Source: Gammaproteobacteria bacterium (GTDB lineage: Bacteria > Pseudomonadota > Gammaproteobacteria > Steroidobacterales > Steroidobacteraceae). From it: a stretch of 37,080 bases of DNA. The number at the start of each line of letters is the position of its first letter. Positions within the stretch are counted from its first letter, which is position 1. Below are positions 18,153-28,428 of the stretch, piece by piece. A model generated the notes under the pieces. That model was not told where the DNA came from. It saw only the letters and a list, made by a program, of their open reading frames with translations, and made no database searches. A program made the position numbers and the translations under genes. The DNA lies in assembly GCA_003136935.1 (NCBI GenBank), contig PLEC01000090.1, positions 1 through 37,080 on the forward strand. Direction: 5' to 3'.

Positions 18153-19982
18153 TCAGAACTTCACCAGCACACCGGCGCCCCACATCACCTCGCGGGTGCG
18201 CAGGTCCGGGTACCAGATGCCGCCCTCAGCAGCACAGTTATCGGCGCTGATGGTGCTGCTGTTGTTGCACAGGAAGCTCGCCGGCGAGCCGTTGTTGCCG
18301 GCAGGCGGCGTCACGCCACCCGGCCCGCTGAAGTAAGGCACGTCCGAGTGGCGGAAGGTCGCTTCCGTCCACCAGGTGATCCAGTCCTTGGGCATGTACT
18401 GGAAGTTCAGCTGCAGGTCCCACTGGTAGAGCTTCTGCCCCGGGTTCTCGGTGAAGTAGGGAGTACCGGTCGCGGCGGTGGCGCCATTGACCGGCGGGAT
18501 CGGTGCCAGGTAGCGACCGGGGTTATTCATGAAACCGCCGCCGAAGGTCACCGCGTACAGATCGTGATCGAACCAAGTGCGGTCATAGCCCATCATGCCG
18601 AAGACATTCGCCTTGTTCGGCCCGTGCGCGCACTCGACGCCGCCGCCGTACTCGCAGCCCAGATCCGCGGTCAGGGAGAACGCCATCTTCGATACCGCAA
18701 ATCCGCCTGCGCCATGGTTGTCGTAGTACTTCACCACCACGCTGTCGTCCTCGTGCACGCGCTGCACCCTGGCGTAGTTCACGTACGGTGCGTGCGGGTT
18801 CGGCAGCCCGATCGCGGCGTTCGGATTGCCGCCGTTGTTGGGCACGCCGCTGAAACTCGCCAGGTTGTCCTCGCCGATCGCATAGGTGTTGAATACCAGC
18901 TTGAACGAGTCGTTCGGAATCCACAGGATCTGGCCGCCGAAGCCCGGATGACTGTTGAACTTGGCGTACGCCTCCCAGCCGTTGATGAGCCACGGCTCGA
19001 TCTTCAGTGTCTGGGTCGGAAACCACTGCACGCGCACACCATTGAAGTACCAGGGTGTTGCGGCCGAGAGGAACGACGGCTGATAGGTCCAGTTGTCGAA
19101 GTTGTAGTAGCTGTAGAGGCCGATGTACGAGACGAACAGGCCGGCGTCAACGTTCAGCCCGTGGTTCACATCCCAGTGATAGCCGGCGTTGGCCTCCGAC
19201 ATGTACTTGTATGCACCCGACAGGTCCCACTGACCGACCGCGGTGCTGGCATCGTTGCGCTGAGTGGAGCTGGCATACAGCCCGAACATCGACAGGAACC
19301 GCGCCTGCACGCCCTGCCAGTGGAAGTTGCCGCCGAGCCCGACCTGATCAATCTGGAACTCACCGGAGCGCAGTTCCTCGGTGGAGCCGGTGATGGTGTG
19401 GTCCACCGGGTGGTTGAAGTCCTGGAGGTAGCTCGCATCGAAGCGCACTTCGGGTGTGAAGAACTTAGTGTCGAACACCGGACCTGCGCCTCGCGTCGTA
19501 CCGTTCATCCATCCCAGATCGCCCACCGCAAACGGGGTCTGCGTGTCGACCGCAGGGCCAGGCTCCGGAGCCTGCAGCGCTTCGGGCACCGCGCCGGCCG
19601 CCGCGGCTGCCGCCAGCTGCGCGGTGCCCGGTATCACGACGTCGCGACGGGTCGCCTTGCGTGCGTTCACCTCGAGCGGCGGCAGCGCGACGTCCGGGTA
19701 ACCGGGCACCGCGAACGTCAGGGACCAGCTGCCCGCGGGCAGGTCGGCAAATGCGTACAAGCCGGCGCTGTTGGTCACCGTCGCCCGGATTTCGCGGCCG
19801 TCGGCGGTGACGGCCGTTACCGTGGCGGAGGCGAGCGGCACGTGAGCCGCGTCGGTGATGACACCGGTGATTGCGCCCAGTGCTACCGGCGGGGCGTCCG
19901 CGGCGCACACATGGCCGCAGGCGGCAGCCGCGATGAGCAGCAGGGCGCCCGGCCGGAACGCGGCGAACACGGGGTTGGCCAT
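18153..19982 (-). CDS. Outer-membrane beta-barrel protein with N-terminal carboxypeptidase-regulatory-like domain
   Basis: Signal peptide; GAITGVITDAAHVPLASATVTAVTADGREIRATVTNSAGLYAFADLPAGSWSLTFAVPGY CarbReg-like; long aromatic-rich alternating barrel segment; C-terminal LVKF. Confidence 0.72.
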   Translation of the reverse strand: MANPVFAAFRPGALLLIAAAACGHVCAADAPPVALGAITGVITDAAHVPLASATVTAVTADGREIRATVTNSAGLYAFADLPAGSWSLTFAVPGYPDVALPPLEVNARKATRRDVVIPGTAQLAAAAAAGAVPEALQAPEPGPAVDTQTPFAVGDLGWMNGTTRGAGPVFDTKFFTPEVRFDASYLQDFNHPVDHTITGSTEELRSGEFQIDQVGLGGNFHWQGVQARFLSMFGLYASSTQRNDASTAVGQWDLSGAYKYMSEANAGYHWDVNHGLNVDAGLFVSYIGLYSYYNFDNWTYQPSFLSAATPWYFNGVRVQWFPTQTLKIEPWLINGWEAYAKFNSHPGFGGQILWIPNDSFKLVFNTYAIGEDNLASFSGVPNNGGNPNAAIGLPNPHAPYVNYARVQRVHEDDSVVVKYYDNHGAGGFAVSKMAFSLTADLGCEYGGGVECAHGPNKANVFGMMGYDRTWFDHDLYAVTFGGGFMNNPGRYLAPIPPVNGATAATGTPYFTENPGQKLYQWDLQLNFQYMPKDWITWWTEATFRHSDVPYFSGPGGVTPPAGNNGSPASFLCNNSSTISADNCAAEGGIWYPDLRTREVMWGAGVLVKF

Positions 19983-20119
19983 TTCGGTTGCGATCTGTCG
20001 GGTGTTGCCGCCGTGGAGCATAGCGCGCGCACGGCCCGGCAGCCGAGTCCGACAGATCACTTTTGCTCAGACGCATGCTACCGTTGCGCTCCCCTTAAGC
20101 GCGCGAGGAGAGTCAGCGC

Positions 20120-21316
20120 ATGTTTGAGCGGCTCGAACCCATCGCGGTCGACACGATTCTTGGGCTCATGGCGGCGTATCGCGCCGACCCGGATCCGCGC
20201 AAGGTGGATCTGGGCGTTGGCGTTTATCGCAACGATCGTGGTGAGACCCCGGTGCTGAGCGCCGTGCAGCGCGCGGAAAGCGCGCTGCTGACGAGCCAGA
20301 CCACCAAGGCCTACGTTGGGGCGACCGGTAACCCCGGCTTCAATCAGGCTATGGAGCGGTTGGTTTTTGGCGCGGACCATGCGGCACTGAGCGCGGGCCG
20401 CGTACGCACCGTGCAGGCTCCCGGGGGCTGCGGCGCGCTGCGTCTCGGCGCGGAGATCATCCGTACCGCGTCCCCCGGATCGGTGGTCCATGTCCCAACG
20501 CCGACCTGGTCCAATCACCCCCCGCTTCTGTGCGGGGCGGGACTGAAGCTTGAAAGCTATCCGTATTTCGATGCCGCGACCGGGGGCGTGCAGTTCAACG
20601 CCATGATCGCAGTGCTCGAGCGGCTGCCTGCGGGTGCGGTCGTGCTGCTGCACGCCTCCTGCCATAACCCCACGGGTGCGGATCTGTCCGAGGAACAGTG
20701 GCGCGAGATCCTCGCTCTCGTGAAGCGCCGGCATCTCTTGCCCTTCATCGATATGGCGTACCAGGGGTTTGGCGACGGGCTCGATGCGGACGCGTTCGCG
20801 ATTCGCCTGTTTTCATCCGAGCTGCCCGAGGTGGTGTGCGCGGTGTCGTGCTCCAAGAACTTCGGCCTGTATCGCGAGCGCACCGGGGCGCTGCATGTGA
20901 TTACAGAAACGCCGGCTGGCGCGGAAGCGACGCTCAGCAACCTGGTGCGGATCGCGCGTGGCATCTGGTCCATGCCGCCGGATCACGGCGCGGCGGTTGT
21001 CTACGGCATTCTCAACGACGCGACGCTGTGCGCCGGCTGGATGGAGGAGGTAGACGCGATGCGCAGCCGCATCGGCGGACTACGCGGTGCGGTAGTGCAG
21101 CAACTGCAGCAGCATTGCCCACAGCGTGACTTCAGCTTCATTGCCAGACAGCGCGGCATGTTTTCCTATTTCGGCATGAGCACCGCACAGGTGCGCGAGC
21201 TGCGTTCCCGCCACCACATTTATATGACTGACGACAGCCGCATGAACGTCGCCGGGCTGCGGCAGGAGAACCTGGAGTATTTCGCGCGCTCGGTGGCCGA
21301 GGTTCTGGGGCGCTGA
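20120..21316 (+). CDS. Aromatic amino acid / aspartate aminotransferase (class I)
   Basis: DPRKVDLGVGVYRNDRGETPVLSAV...LLHASCHNPTGADLSEEQW...FIDMAYQGFGDGLDADAFAIR...SCSKNFGLYRERTGAL. Confidence 0.93.
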   Translation: MFERLEPIAVDTILGLMAAYRADPDPRKVDLGVGVYRNDRGETPVLSAVQRAESALLTSQTTKAYVGATGNPGFNQAMERLVFGADHAALSAGRVRTVQAPGGCGALRLGAEIIRTASPGSVVHVPTPTWSNHPPLLCGAGLKLESYPYFDAATGGVQFNAMIAVLERLPAGAVVLLHASCHNPTGADLSEEQWREILALVKRRHLLPFIDMAYQGFGDGLDADAFAIRLFSSELPEVVCAVSCSKNFGLYRERTGALHVITETPAGAEATLSNLVRIARGIWSMPPDHGAAVVYGILNDATLCAGWMEEVDAMRSRIGGLRGAVVQQLQQHCPQRDFSFIARQRGMFSYFGMSTAQVRELRSRHHIYMTDDSRMNVAGLRQENLEYFARSVAEVLGR

Positions 21317-21330
21317 GGGCTGCCAGGCAC

Positions 21331-24300
21331 GTGGAGGATCAACAGGAGACGCGGGGGCTCGGGGAGCTGCGCGCACGGCTGTCCGCGGCCACGTTGCGGC
21401 CCGAAGCTGAGGCTATCGCCGGGATGCTCGCGGCGCTCAAGCCCGCGCGTGCGGTGCTCGCGGCCGGGCAGGTGCGCGCCAGGCGCTGGGTGCGGGTGGC
21501 GCGTGCCGATAAGGGTTCGCGTCCGCTCGTCGACACCATGCTCGAGCAGTTCCCGCTCGACAGCGCGCAGGGCAAGGCGCTCATGAGCCTCGCCGAGGCA
21601 CTGCTGCGCACGCCGGATCCGAAGCGCGCCGATCAGCTGATTGCCGAGCGGCTGGCGACCGTGCGTTCCGCGGGCGTGCCGGGCAACACCGATTTCCTGC
21701 TGCGTACGGGGTTTGCGCTCCTGGGCGTGGCCGGCCGCATGCTGCCGGATGTGTCGCGGGAACTGTCCGGAGAGTTCTCCGCTGCGAGTATTACCAAGCC
21801 GCTGATCGCGCCCATGGTGCGCGCGGCGTTGCGCCAGTCGATGCACCTGCTGGGGGACGCGTTCATCGTTGGCGAGACCATCAATTCGGCTTTGGCGCGC
21901 GGCAAGACCGACCCGGCGCTCGCGTTGTGCTCGTTCGACGTGCTGGGTGAGGGTGCGCGCACCGCAGCCGACGCGCAGCGCTACCTGGACGCCTACGCGC
22001 ACGCCATAGAAGCCCTCGGCGCACAGCCGGCCGGCACGACACACGCGCGCTCCGGAATCTCGGTGAAGCTCTCGGCGCTCGAGCCGCGTTACACCCTGCT
22101 GCAGCACGCGCGCGTCATGGAGAAGCTCGCTCCGCGCATGCTGGAACTCGCGCGCGGCGCGGCCCGCGCTGGGATCGGTTTCACCATCGATGCCGAGGAG
22201 GCTGACCGGCTCGAGCTGTCGCTGGACGTCGTGGAGTTGCTGGCGCGCGATGCCGGCACGCGTGCCTGGGACGGGCTCGGGCTTGCCGTGCAGGCCTACG
22301 GCCGCCGCGCGCCCCTGGTCCTTGAGTGGGTAGCGCAGCTCGCCCGCGATACGGGCCGGCGCATGTCGGTGCGGCTGGTGAAGGGCGCCTACTGGGACAG
22401 CGAGATCAAGCGCGCGCAGGAGCGCGGCTTAGCAAGCTTCCCCGTGTACACCACCAAGGCGGCCACCGACGTAAGTTATCTGCAGTGCGTGCAGTTGTTA
22501 TTCGCCGCGCGCGAGGTGATTTATCCGCAGTTCGCGACGCACAATGCCTACAGCGTCGCGGCCGTGCTGGGACTTGCGCCGCCTGACGCTGCTTACGAAT
22601 TCCAACGCCTGCACGGCATGGGCGATGCGCTCTACGAGGCGGCAAGTGCGGAAATCCCTGCGTTCCCGCCAATCCGTGCCTACGCGCCGGTGGGCACGCA
22701 CGAGGATCTGCTGCCGTATCTGGTGCGGCGACTGCTTGAAAACGGCGCTAACAGCTCCTTCGTCCACCAGTTTCTCAACCCGCAAATTCCAGTGGAGCAG
22801 GTCGTGCGCGATCCCATTACTGCCGTGAGCGCAGAACAGAAGGCCCCCGCTGCACGCATCCGCGAACCGGCGGCGCTGTTTGTCCCCGAGCGCAGCAACT
22901 CGCAGGGTGAGGACTTCGGTGATCCGGCGGTGCTGGCGGCGCTCGAGGGTGAGCTGCGCTCGCTAGCCACCGTCACTCACGCCGGCGGCCCGATCTTGAG
23001 CGGCCGGCTGGCCGCGGATGCGAATGTGCCGGTGAACTCGCCGGCCAACACGCGCGAAGTGGTGGGGCTCACCCGCGATGCGAGCCAGGCTGAGATCCGC
23101 GCGGCCATGGAAGCGGCCGCCGCCGCGCAGCCAGAGTGGGATGCGACGCCGGCGGGTGAGCGCGCCGCGTGCCTCGAGCGGGCGGCGGATCTTCTTGAGC
23201 AACGGCGCGGACAGTTTCTGAGTCTGCTGGTGCGCGAAGCGGGCAAGACGCTGCCGGACGCGGTGGCGGAACTGCGCGAAGCGATCGACTTTTGCCGCTA
23301 CTACGCGGCACATGCGCGGCAGCTGTTCGCCGCTCCGCAGGAAATGCCCGGGCCCACCGGCGAGCGCAACACGCTTTCCATGCACGGACGCGGCGTGTTC
23401 GTCTGCATCAGTCCGTGGAATTTTCCGCTGGCTATCTTCAGCGGCCAGATCACGGCGGCCCTGGCGGCTGGTAACGCGGTGGTTGCAAAGCCCGCACCCG
23501 CGACGCCGCTCATCGCGCATGCCGTGACACGGGTGCTGCACGAAGCGGGGGTGCCGCCCGCTGTGCTGCAGCTCACCCCGGCCGACGGACCGGCGTTCGG
23601 GGATGTGGCGCTCACCCATCCGGCGCTCGCCGGCGTCGCATTCACCGGCTCGACGGCAACCGCGGCCACCATCAATCGCACGCTGGCGAGCCGCGCCGGC
23701 GCAATCGTGCCGCTGATCGCGGAAACCGGCGGGGTCAACGCCATGGTCGTGGACGCCACCGCGCTGCCTGAGCAGGTAGTGGATGACGTAATCACCTCGG
23801 CATTCACCAGTGCAGGTCAGCGCTGCTCGGCGCTGCGTGTGCTGTATCTGCAGGAGGAGGTCGCCGATCGCGTGATCACCATGCTCATCGGCGCCATGCG
23901 CTGTCTGACCATCGGCGCGCCGGGTGACCCGGCCACCGACGTCGGTCCGGTGATCACCGAGGCCGCGCGCGCGCGCCTCGCGCGGCATGCCGAGCGTATG
24001 AACCGCGAGGCGAAACTTCTGTATGCCTGCGAGGCGGATCCGAGCCTCACCGCCGCCGGCCACTACTTTCCGCCCCAGCTGTTCGAGCTGCGCAGCCTCG
24101 ATCAGCTCAAGACCGAGGAGTTCGGACCGATTCTGCACGTGGCGCGCTACGGCAGCGGCGAGCTGCCGCAGGTGCTCGCCGCGATCCGCGACACCGGCTT
24201 TGGGCTGACGCTCGGTGTCCACAGCCGTCTGGAGAGCGTGGCCGAGCACGTGTTCCGTTCACTGCCGGCGGGCAACACCTACGTGAACCGCAACATGATT

Positions 24301-24456
24301 GGCGCGGTCGTGGGGGTGCAGCCTTTCGGTGGCCAGGGCCTGTCGGGCACGGGACCCAAGGCCGGTGGACCGCATTACCTGCCGCGCTTCGCGAATGAGC
24401 GCACGCTCACCGTCAACACCGCTGCCATCGGCGGCAATGTGGATCTGCTCTCCTAG
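21331..24456 (+). CDS. putA: Bifunctional proline dehydrogenase / L-glutamate gamma-semialdehyde dehydrogenase PutA (no N-terminal RHH domain)
   Basis: GTG start; PRODH motifs GISVKLSALEPRY, RLVKGAYWDSEIKRAQ, FATHNAYSVAAVL; ALDH motifs FVCISPWNFPLAIFSGQ, GVAFTGSTATAATI, ETGGVNAMVVDATALPEQVVDDVITSAFTSAGQRCSALR. Confidence 0.96.
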   Translation: MEDQQETRGLGELRARLSAATLRPEAEAIAGMLAALKPARAVLAAGQVRARRWVRVARADKGSRPLVDTMLEQFPLDSAQGKALMSLAEALLRTPDPKRADQLIAERLATVRSAGVPGNTDFLLRTGFALLGVAGRMLPDVSRELSGEFSAASITKPLIAPMVRAALRQSMHLLGDAFIVGETINSALARGKTDPALALCSFDVLGEGARTAADAQRYLDAYAHAIEALGAQPAGTTHARSGISVKLSALEPRYTLLQHARVMEKLAPRMLELARGAARAGIGFTIDAEEADRLELSLDVVELLARDAGTRAWDGLGLAVQAYGRRAPLVLEWVAQLARDTGRRMSVRLVKGAYWDSEIKRAQERGLASFPVYTTKAATDVSYLQCVQLLFAAREVIYPQFATHNAYSVAAVLGLAPPDAAYEFQRLHGMGDALYEAASAEIPAFPPIRAYAPVGTHEDLLPYLVRRLLENGANSSFVHQFLNPQIPVEQVVRDPITAVSAEQKAPAARIREPAALFVPERSNSQGEDFGDPAVLAALEGELRSLATVTHAGGPILSGRLAADANVPVNSPANTREVVGLTRDASQAEIRAAMEAAAAAQPEWDATPAGERAACLERAADLLEQRRGQFLSLLVREAGKTLPDAVAELREAIDFCRYYAAHARQLFAAPQEMPGPTGERNTLSMHGRGVFVCISPWNFPLAIFSGQITAALAAGNAVVAKPAPATPLIAHAVTRVLHEAGVPPAVLQLTPADGPAFGDVALTHPALAGVAFTGSTATAATINRTLASRAGAIVPLIAETGGVNAMVVDATALPEQVVDDVITSAFTSAGQRCSALRVLYLQEEVADRVITMLIGAMRCLTIGAPGDPATDVGPVITEAARARLARHAERMNREAKLLYACEADPSLTAAGHYFPPQLFELRSLDQLKTEEFGPILHVARYGSGELPQVLAAIRDTGFGLTLGVHSRLESVAEHVFRSLPAGNTYVNRNMIGAVVGVQPFGGQGLSGTGPKAGGPHYLPRFANERTLTVNTAAIGGNVDLLS

Positions 24457-24481
24457 CGCTGCCACGCGCGTCAATTGACTT

Positions 24482-24495
24482 CGCCCGATCGGGCG
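24482..24495. promoter_or_regulatory. 14-bp perfect palindrome CGCCCGATCGGGCG between putA and the GFA gene
   Basis: Self-reverse-complementary 14-mer in the 68-bp intergenic region. Confidence 0.4.
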
Positions 24496-24524
24496 CCGAC
24501 CATCGCAGCTGCGGGAGGTGGACC

Positions 24525-24950
24525 ATGGCGCAGTACCAGGCGCGCTGCTTTTGCGGCGCAGTTGAATTCACGGTGACCGGTGAGCCCGCGGCGATGGGTT
24601 ACTGTCACTGCGAGTCGTGCCGGCACTGGTCGGCTGGACCAGTCAACGCGTTCACCCTGTGGAACCCCAGTGCCGTCAAGGTCACCAAGGGCGCGGACCA
24701 GATCAACACCTACAACAAGACGCCTGTCAGTTATCGCAAGGCGTGCAAGCTATGCGGCGGCCACGTGTTCTCCGAGCACCCGCCACTGAAGCTCACGGAT
24801 GTACCCGCGGCGATGCTGCCACACGCGGCCTTCAAGCCGGCGGTGCACGTGAACTACCAGGAGACCGTGCTGCGCATGCGCGACGGGTTGCCGAAGCTGA
24901 AGGACTTTCCGAAGGAAATGGGCGGCTCAGGCGAGTCACTGCCGGAATAG
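24525..24950 (+). CDS. GFA family (glutathione-dependent formaldehyde-activating-like) zinc protein
   Basis: ARCFCGAVEFTVTGEP...GYCHCESCRHWSAGPVNAFTLW...YRKACKLCGGHVFSEHP. Confidence 0.92.
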   Translation: MAQYQARCFCGAVEFTVTGEPAAMGYCHCESCRHWSAGPVNAFTLWNPSAVKVTKGADQINTYNKTPVSYRKACKLCGGHVFSEHPPLKLTDVPAAMLPHAAFKPAVHVNYQETVLRMRDGLPKLKDFPKEMGGSGESLPE

Positions 24951-24954
24951 CTCA

Positions 24955-24970
24955 CGCCGTCTTTTCGGCG
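24955..24970. terminator. Hairpin CGCCG-TCTTTT-CGGCG between convergent genes
   Basis: 5-bp stem in the 50-bp gap between the convergent 24525-24950 (+) and 25001-27094 (-) genes. Confidence 0.35.
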
Positions 24971-25000
24971 CGCAGTCCCAGACCGCATTCGTGCGCTTCC

Positions 25001-27094
25001 CTAACTCAGCTGCCCGAGCAGCGCGTCCAGGGACTCCAGCGGCTGGCTGCACACGCTGCCGCGGCACAGGTAGGCGGCCGTGCCGGCCCGCGGGGCCTTG
25101 TCCGCGAGCGCCGGCGGCAGGCCGGTTGCGTCCGCGGGAATGGCCAGTACCAGCCGCCGGGGCGCGAACACCTTCGCCAGCTCGCGGCTCCAGGCTTCGA
25201 TGTCGTCCGGAGCGCCGCGGATGATCACCACCTCGCCGGGAGACAGGAGCTCCTCGAGTGCGGCCAGCAGGCTCACATGCGCCTGCGGATGCCCGGCCAG
25301 CGCGGGCCAGGCCGAGCGCAGCGTCGCCTCCGCCGCCATGAGATAGCGCGGCTCGCCGAGCAGGTGGCCCATGCGCTGCAGCACCAGCGCGGCGACACCG
25401 TTGCCCGCCGGCGTCGCGTCGTCGCTGAAGGATTTCGGGCGCTGGATCAGTGTCTCGTGGTCATCGGAGGTGAAATAAAACCCGCCGGCCGCGGCGTCGG
25501 GGAAATGCCGCATGACGACTGCCAGCAGCTGCTGCGCGAATGCGAGCTCGTCACTGCGGAAGCGCACCTGCTGCAGTTCGAGCACGGCATCGGCGAGGCA
25601 CACGTAATCATCCAGGTAAGCGTTGAGGTGCGCGCGCCCGTCCATGCAGGTGGCGAGCAGGCGCCCCTCACGCCACAGCTCGCGGCGGATGAAATCCAGT
25701 GCACGCGTTGCGGACGCCGCCATATCGTCACGCCCGAGCGCGCGCGCCGCGATGGCCATGCCGCGGATCATGAACGCATTCCACGATGTCAGGATTTTCT
25801 CATCGCGCCCCGGACGCACGCGCCGCGCGCGAATGGTAAGCAGCGTGGCGCTCGCGGACTTCAGCAGGCTGGCAACTTCGTCCGGCCTGCGACCTGCCGC
25901 CTTGGCGATGGTCTCCCGCGTGGCGCAGATTCGCAGGTGCCAGTGACCCTCGAAGTTTGCCGGCTGGTCGATACCGTAGTAAGGCGCAAACACCGCGAAC
26001 TCGTCCGCTGTCAGCGCGCGCTCGATCTCCTCGCGGCTCCAGACATAGAACTTGCCCTCATGCCCTTCGGAGTCGGCATCCAGGCTCGAGTAGTAGCCAC
26101 CCTGCGGTGACTGCATTTCCCGCAGCGTCCAGGCCGCAGTCGCGATGGCTGTGTCGGCATACAACGCATCGCCGCTCGCGAGTGCCGCCTGCGCATAGGT
26201 CGCCAGCAGCGCGCCGTTGTCGTACAGCATCTTTTCGAAGTGCGGAATCATCCAGTACTCGTCCACCGAGTAGCGGCAGAAGCCGCCCCCGAGCTGGTCG
26301 TTGATGCCGCCGTCGGCCATGCGGCGCAGCGTGAGGCTCGCCATGTATAGCGCCTGCAGGTCCGGTTCGGCGCTCGCGCTGCTCGCACGCCAGTCGCGCA
26401 GCAGGCGCTCGATGGTGAGCGGATGGGGAAATTTCGGTGCGCCGCCGAAACCGCCATTGTGCTTATCGAAGCTGCGGGCAAGCTGCGCGCGGCACGCCTT
26501 GAGCGGTGCGTCGGTGAGCTGGGTGTCGGATGCTGCCGGCGGCGGATTAAGCTCTTCGAACGCCGCCATCAGCGCATCGTTCTGCTTGCGAAGATCCGCG
26601 GCATGGTCGCGGTAGTACTCGGCGACGCGCAGCAGCACATCCTTGAACGCCGGCAGCCCGTGACGGGCCTCCGGTGGGAAATACGTACCGCCGAAAAACG
26701 GCCGCTGGTCGTCATGCGTCAGAAACATGGTGAGCGGCCAGCCCCCGCCGCGCTGGGTGAGCATCTGCTGGGCGATCTGGTAGATGCGATCGATGTCGGG
26801 GCGTTCTTCGCGATCAACCTTGATGTTGACGAAGTGCTCGTTGAGGAGACGCGCGGTGGCTTCGTCTTCGAAGCTCTCTTCAGCAAGTACGTGGCACCAG
26901 TGGCAGGCGTTATAACCGACGCTTAGGTGAATCGGCTTCTTTTGCTCACGCGCACGCTGGAGCGCTTCTTCACCCCACGGATACCATTCGACGGGATTGT
27001 GCGCGTGCTGCCGCAGGTACGGACTCGTCTGCGTCGCGAGATGGTTCGTGTATGTCGGCGTGCCGTCGCTATTGACGTGTCCGGTCTGGGTCAT
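25001..27094 (-). CDS. Thioredoxin-domain (DUF255/YyaL-like) protein
   Basis: NHLATQTSPYLRQHAHNPVEWYPWGEEALQRAREQKKPIHLSVGYNACHWCHVLAEESFEDEATARLLNEHFVNIKVDREERPDIDRIY; QGGYYSSLDADSEGHEGKFYVWSREEI. Confidence 0.95.
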   Translation of the reverse strand: MTQTGHVNSDGTPTYTNHLATQTSPYLRQHAHNPVEWYPWGEEALQRAREQKKPIHLSVGYNACHWCHVLAEESFEDEATARLLNEHFVNIKVDREERPDIDRIYQIAQQMLTQRGGGWPLTMFLTHDDQRPFFGGTYFPPEARHGLPAFKDVLLRVAEYYRDHAADLRKQNDALMAAFEELNPPPAASDTQLTDAPLKACRAQLARSFDKHNGGFGGAPKFPHPLTIERLLRDWRASSASAEPDLQALYMASLTLRRMADGGINDQLGGGFCRYSVDEYWMIPHFEKMLYDNGALLATYAQAALASGDALYADTAIATAAWTLREMQSPQGGYYSSLDADSEGHEGKFYVWSREEIERALTADEFAVFAPYYGIDQPANFEGHWHLRICATRETIAKAAGRRPDEVASLLKSASATLLTIRARRVRPGRDEKILTSWNAFMIRGMAIAARALGRDDMAASATRALDFIRRELWREGRLLATCMDGRAHLNAYLDDYVCLADAVLELQQVRFRSDELAFAQQLLAVVMRHFPDAAAGGFYFTSDDHETLIQRPKSFSDDATPAGNGVAALVLQRMGHLLGEPRYLMAAEATLRSAWPALAGHPQAHVSLLAALEELLSPGEVVIIRGAPDDIEAWSRELAKVFAPRRLVLAIPADATGLPPALADKAPRAGTAAYLCRGSVCSQPLESLDALLGQLS

Positions 27095-27182
27095 GCGGCG
27101 ATCGTTCGCGGTCGGAGGTTTCGGGGGCGTGGGTGGCGATTTTCAGTATACTTCCGCCCCCGCGTTTGCAGCGGAATTCAAC

Positions 27183-28415
27183 GTGAACGCCACTGCCCAC
27201 AACGCCGGCCCTGTCAACGCTGCCACACCCGTGCTGCGCCTGAAGCGTGGCGAGGATCGCCGCCTTGCCAGCGGCCATCTGTGGGTGTTCAGCAACGAGA
27301 TCGACACTGACGCCACACCGCTCACCGGGTTCGCGCCCGGCGCGATCGCGGAGCTGCGCTCGCACCGCGAGGCGTTTATCGGTTACGTCTGCGTCAACCC
27401 GCACGCGCTCATCTGCGCGCGCATCCTCTCGCGCGACGCGGCACAACCGGTGACTGCGGCCCTCATCGAGAAGCGGCTGCGCGCAGCCCTGGCACTGCGC
27501 GAGCGACTGGGCACGGCGCCGTATTACCGCTGGGTGTTTGGTGAATCCGATCAGCTGCCCGGACTCGTGCTCGACCGCTATGGTGATGTCATCGTCGGGC
27601 AGATCGCGACCGCAGGTATGCAGGCGCTCCAGGCTGAAATTGAGGCCGCTGTGCGCACAGTGATCAATCCGCGGGGCCTGTTCTGGAAGAACGACTCGGG
27701 GTCACGCGAGCTTGAGAACCTGCCGCGTGTTGCCGAAGTTGCATTCGGCGAGGTACCGGCGCAGATCGAAGTCAGGGAGGGTCCCCTGTCTTTTGCCGCG
27801 CCGCTCGCGCAAGGGCAGAAGACCGGCTGGTTCTACGACCAGAGCGCGAACCGCGCGCGCCTTGGGCGTTATGTCGCACGCGGCGCGCGCGTACTGGATG
27901 TCTGCTCCTATGCCGGGGCGTGGGCGATGACGGCACTTCGCCAGGGTGCCGGCAGCGCCCGCTGCGTTGACTCGTCCCAGGCGGCATTGGATTTTGCGCA
28001 GGCTAACGCCGCACGCAACGGCGTCACCATCGAGGCGATGCGCGCCGATGCCTTCGATGCGCTCCGGGAGCTCGGCGGCCAGGGCCAGCGCTTCGACGTG
28101 GTGGTACTTGATCCGCCGGCGTTCATCAAGCGCCGGAAAGACATCCCGCAAGGCCACGCGGCCTACCGCAAGCTCAACCAGCTCGCCCTGGAACTGCTCG
28201 CCGATGAGGGCCTGCTGGTGTCCTGCTCCTGCTCGTACCACCTTGCTGCCGAGGAGCTTGTCAACGCCATCCAGGCCGCTGCGCGCCACAGCGGGCGCTT
28301 CGTGCAGATACTGGAGGCGGGCGGGCAGTCGCCCGACCACCCGGTGCATCCGGCCATACCCGAAACACGCTATCTCAAGGCGTTCTTCTGCCGCGTGACG
28401 CGCACGGTCGGCTAA
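27183..28415 (+). CDS. rlmI: Class I SAM-dependent rRNA methyltransferase (RlmI-like, N-terminal PUA)
   Basis: LRLKRGEDRRLASGHLWVFSNEID PUA; GWFYDQSANRARLGRYVARGARVLDVCSYAGAWAM; DVVVLDPPAFIKRRKDI; LLVSCSCSYHL. Confidence 0.88.
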   Translation: MNATAHNAGPVNAATPVLRLKRGEDRRLASGHLWVFSNEIDTDATPLTGFAPGAIAELRSHREAFIGYVCVNPHALICARILSRDAAQPVTAALIEKRLRAALALRERLGTAPYYRWVFGESDQLPGLVLDRYGDVIVGQIATAGMQALQAEIEAAVRTVINPRGLFWKNDSGSRELENLPRVAEVAFGEVPAQIEVREGPLSFAAPLAQGQKTGWFYDQSANRARLGRYVARGARVLDVCSYAGAWAMTALRQGAGSARCVDSSQAALDFAQANAARNGVTIEAMRADAFDALRELGGQGQRFDVVVLDPPAFIKRRKDIPQGHAAYRKLNQLALELLADEGLLVSCSCSYHLAAEELVNAIQAAARHSGRFVQILEAGGQSPDHPVHPAIPETRYLKAFFCRVTRTVG

Positions 28416-28428
28416 ACTAGCGCGCCTC

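Noticed and set aside
18348-20258. 636-aa plus-strand ORF
   Set aside because: Lies antisense to the outer-membrane barrel gene; no recognisable domain, composition typical of GC-rich antisense frames.
22963-24249. 428-aa minus-strand ORF
   Set aside because: Antisense to the ALDH half of putA; His/Arg-rich low-information sequence.
24617-26110. 497-aa plus-strand ORF
   Set aside because: Overlaps the GFA gene in another frame, then runs antisense to the YyaL/DUF255 gene.
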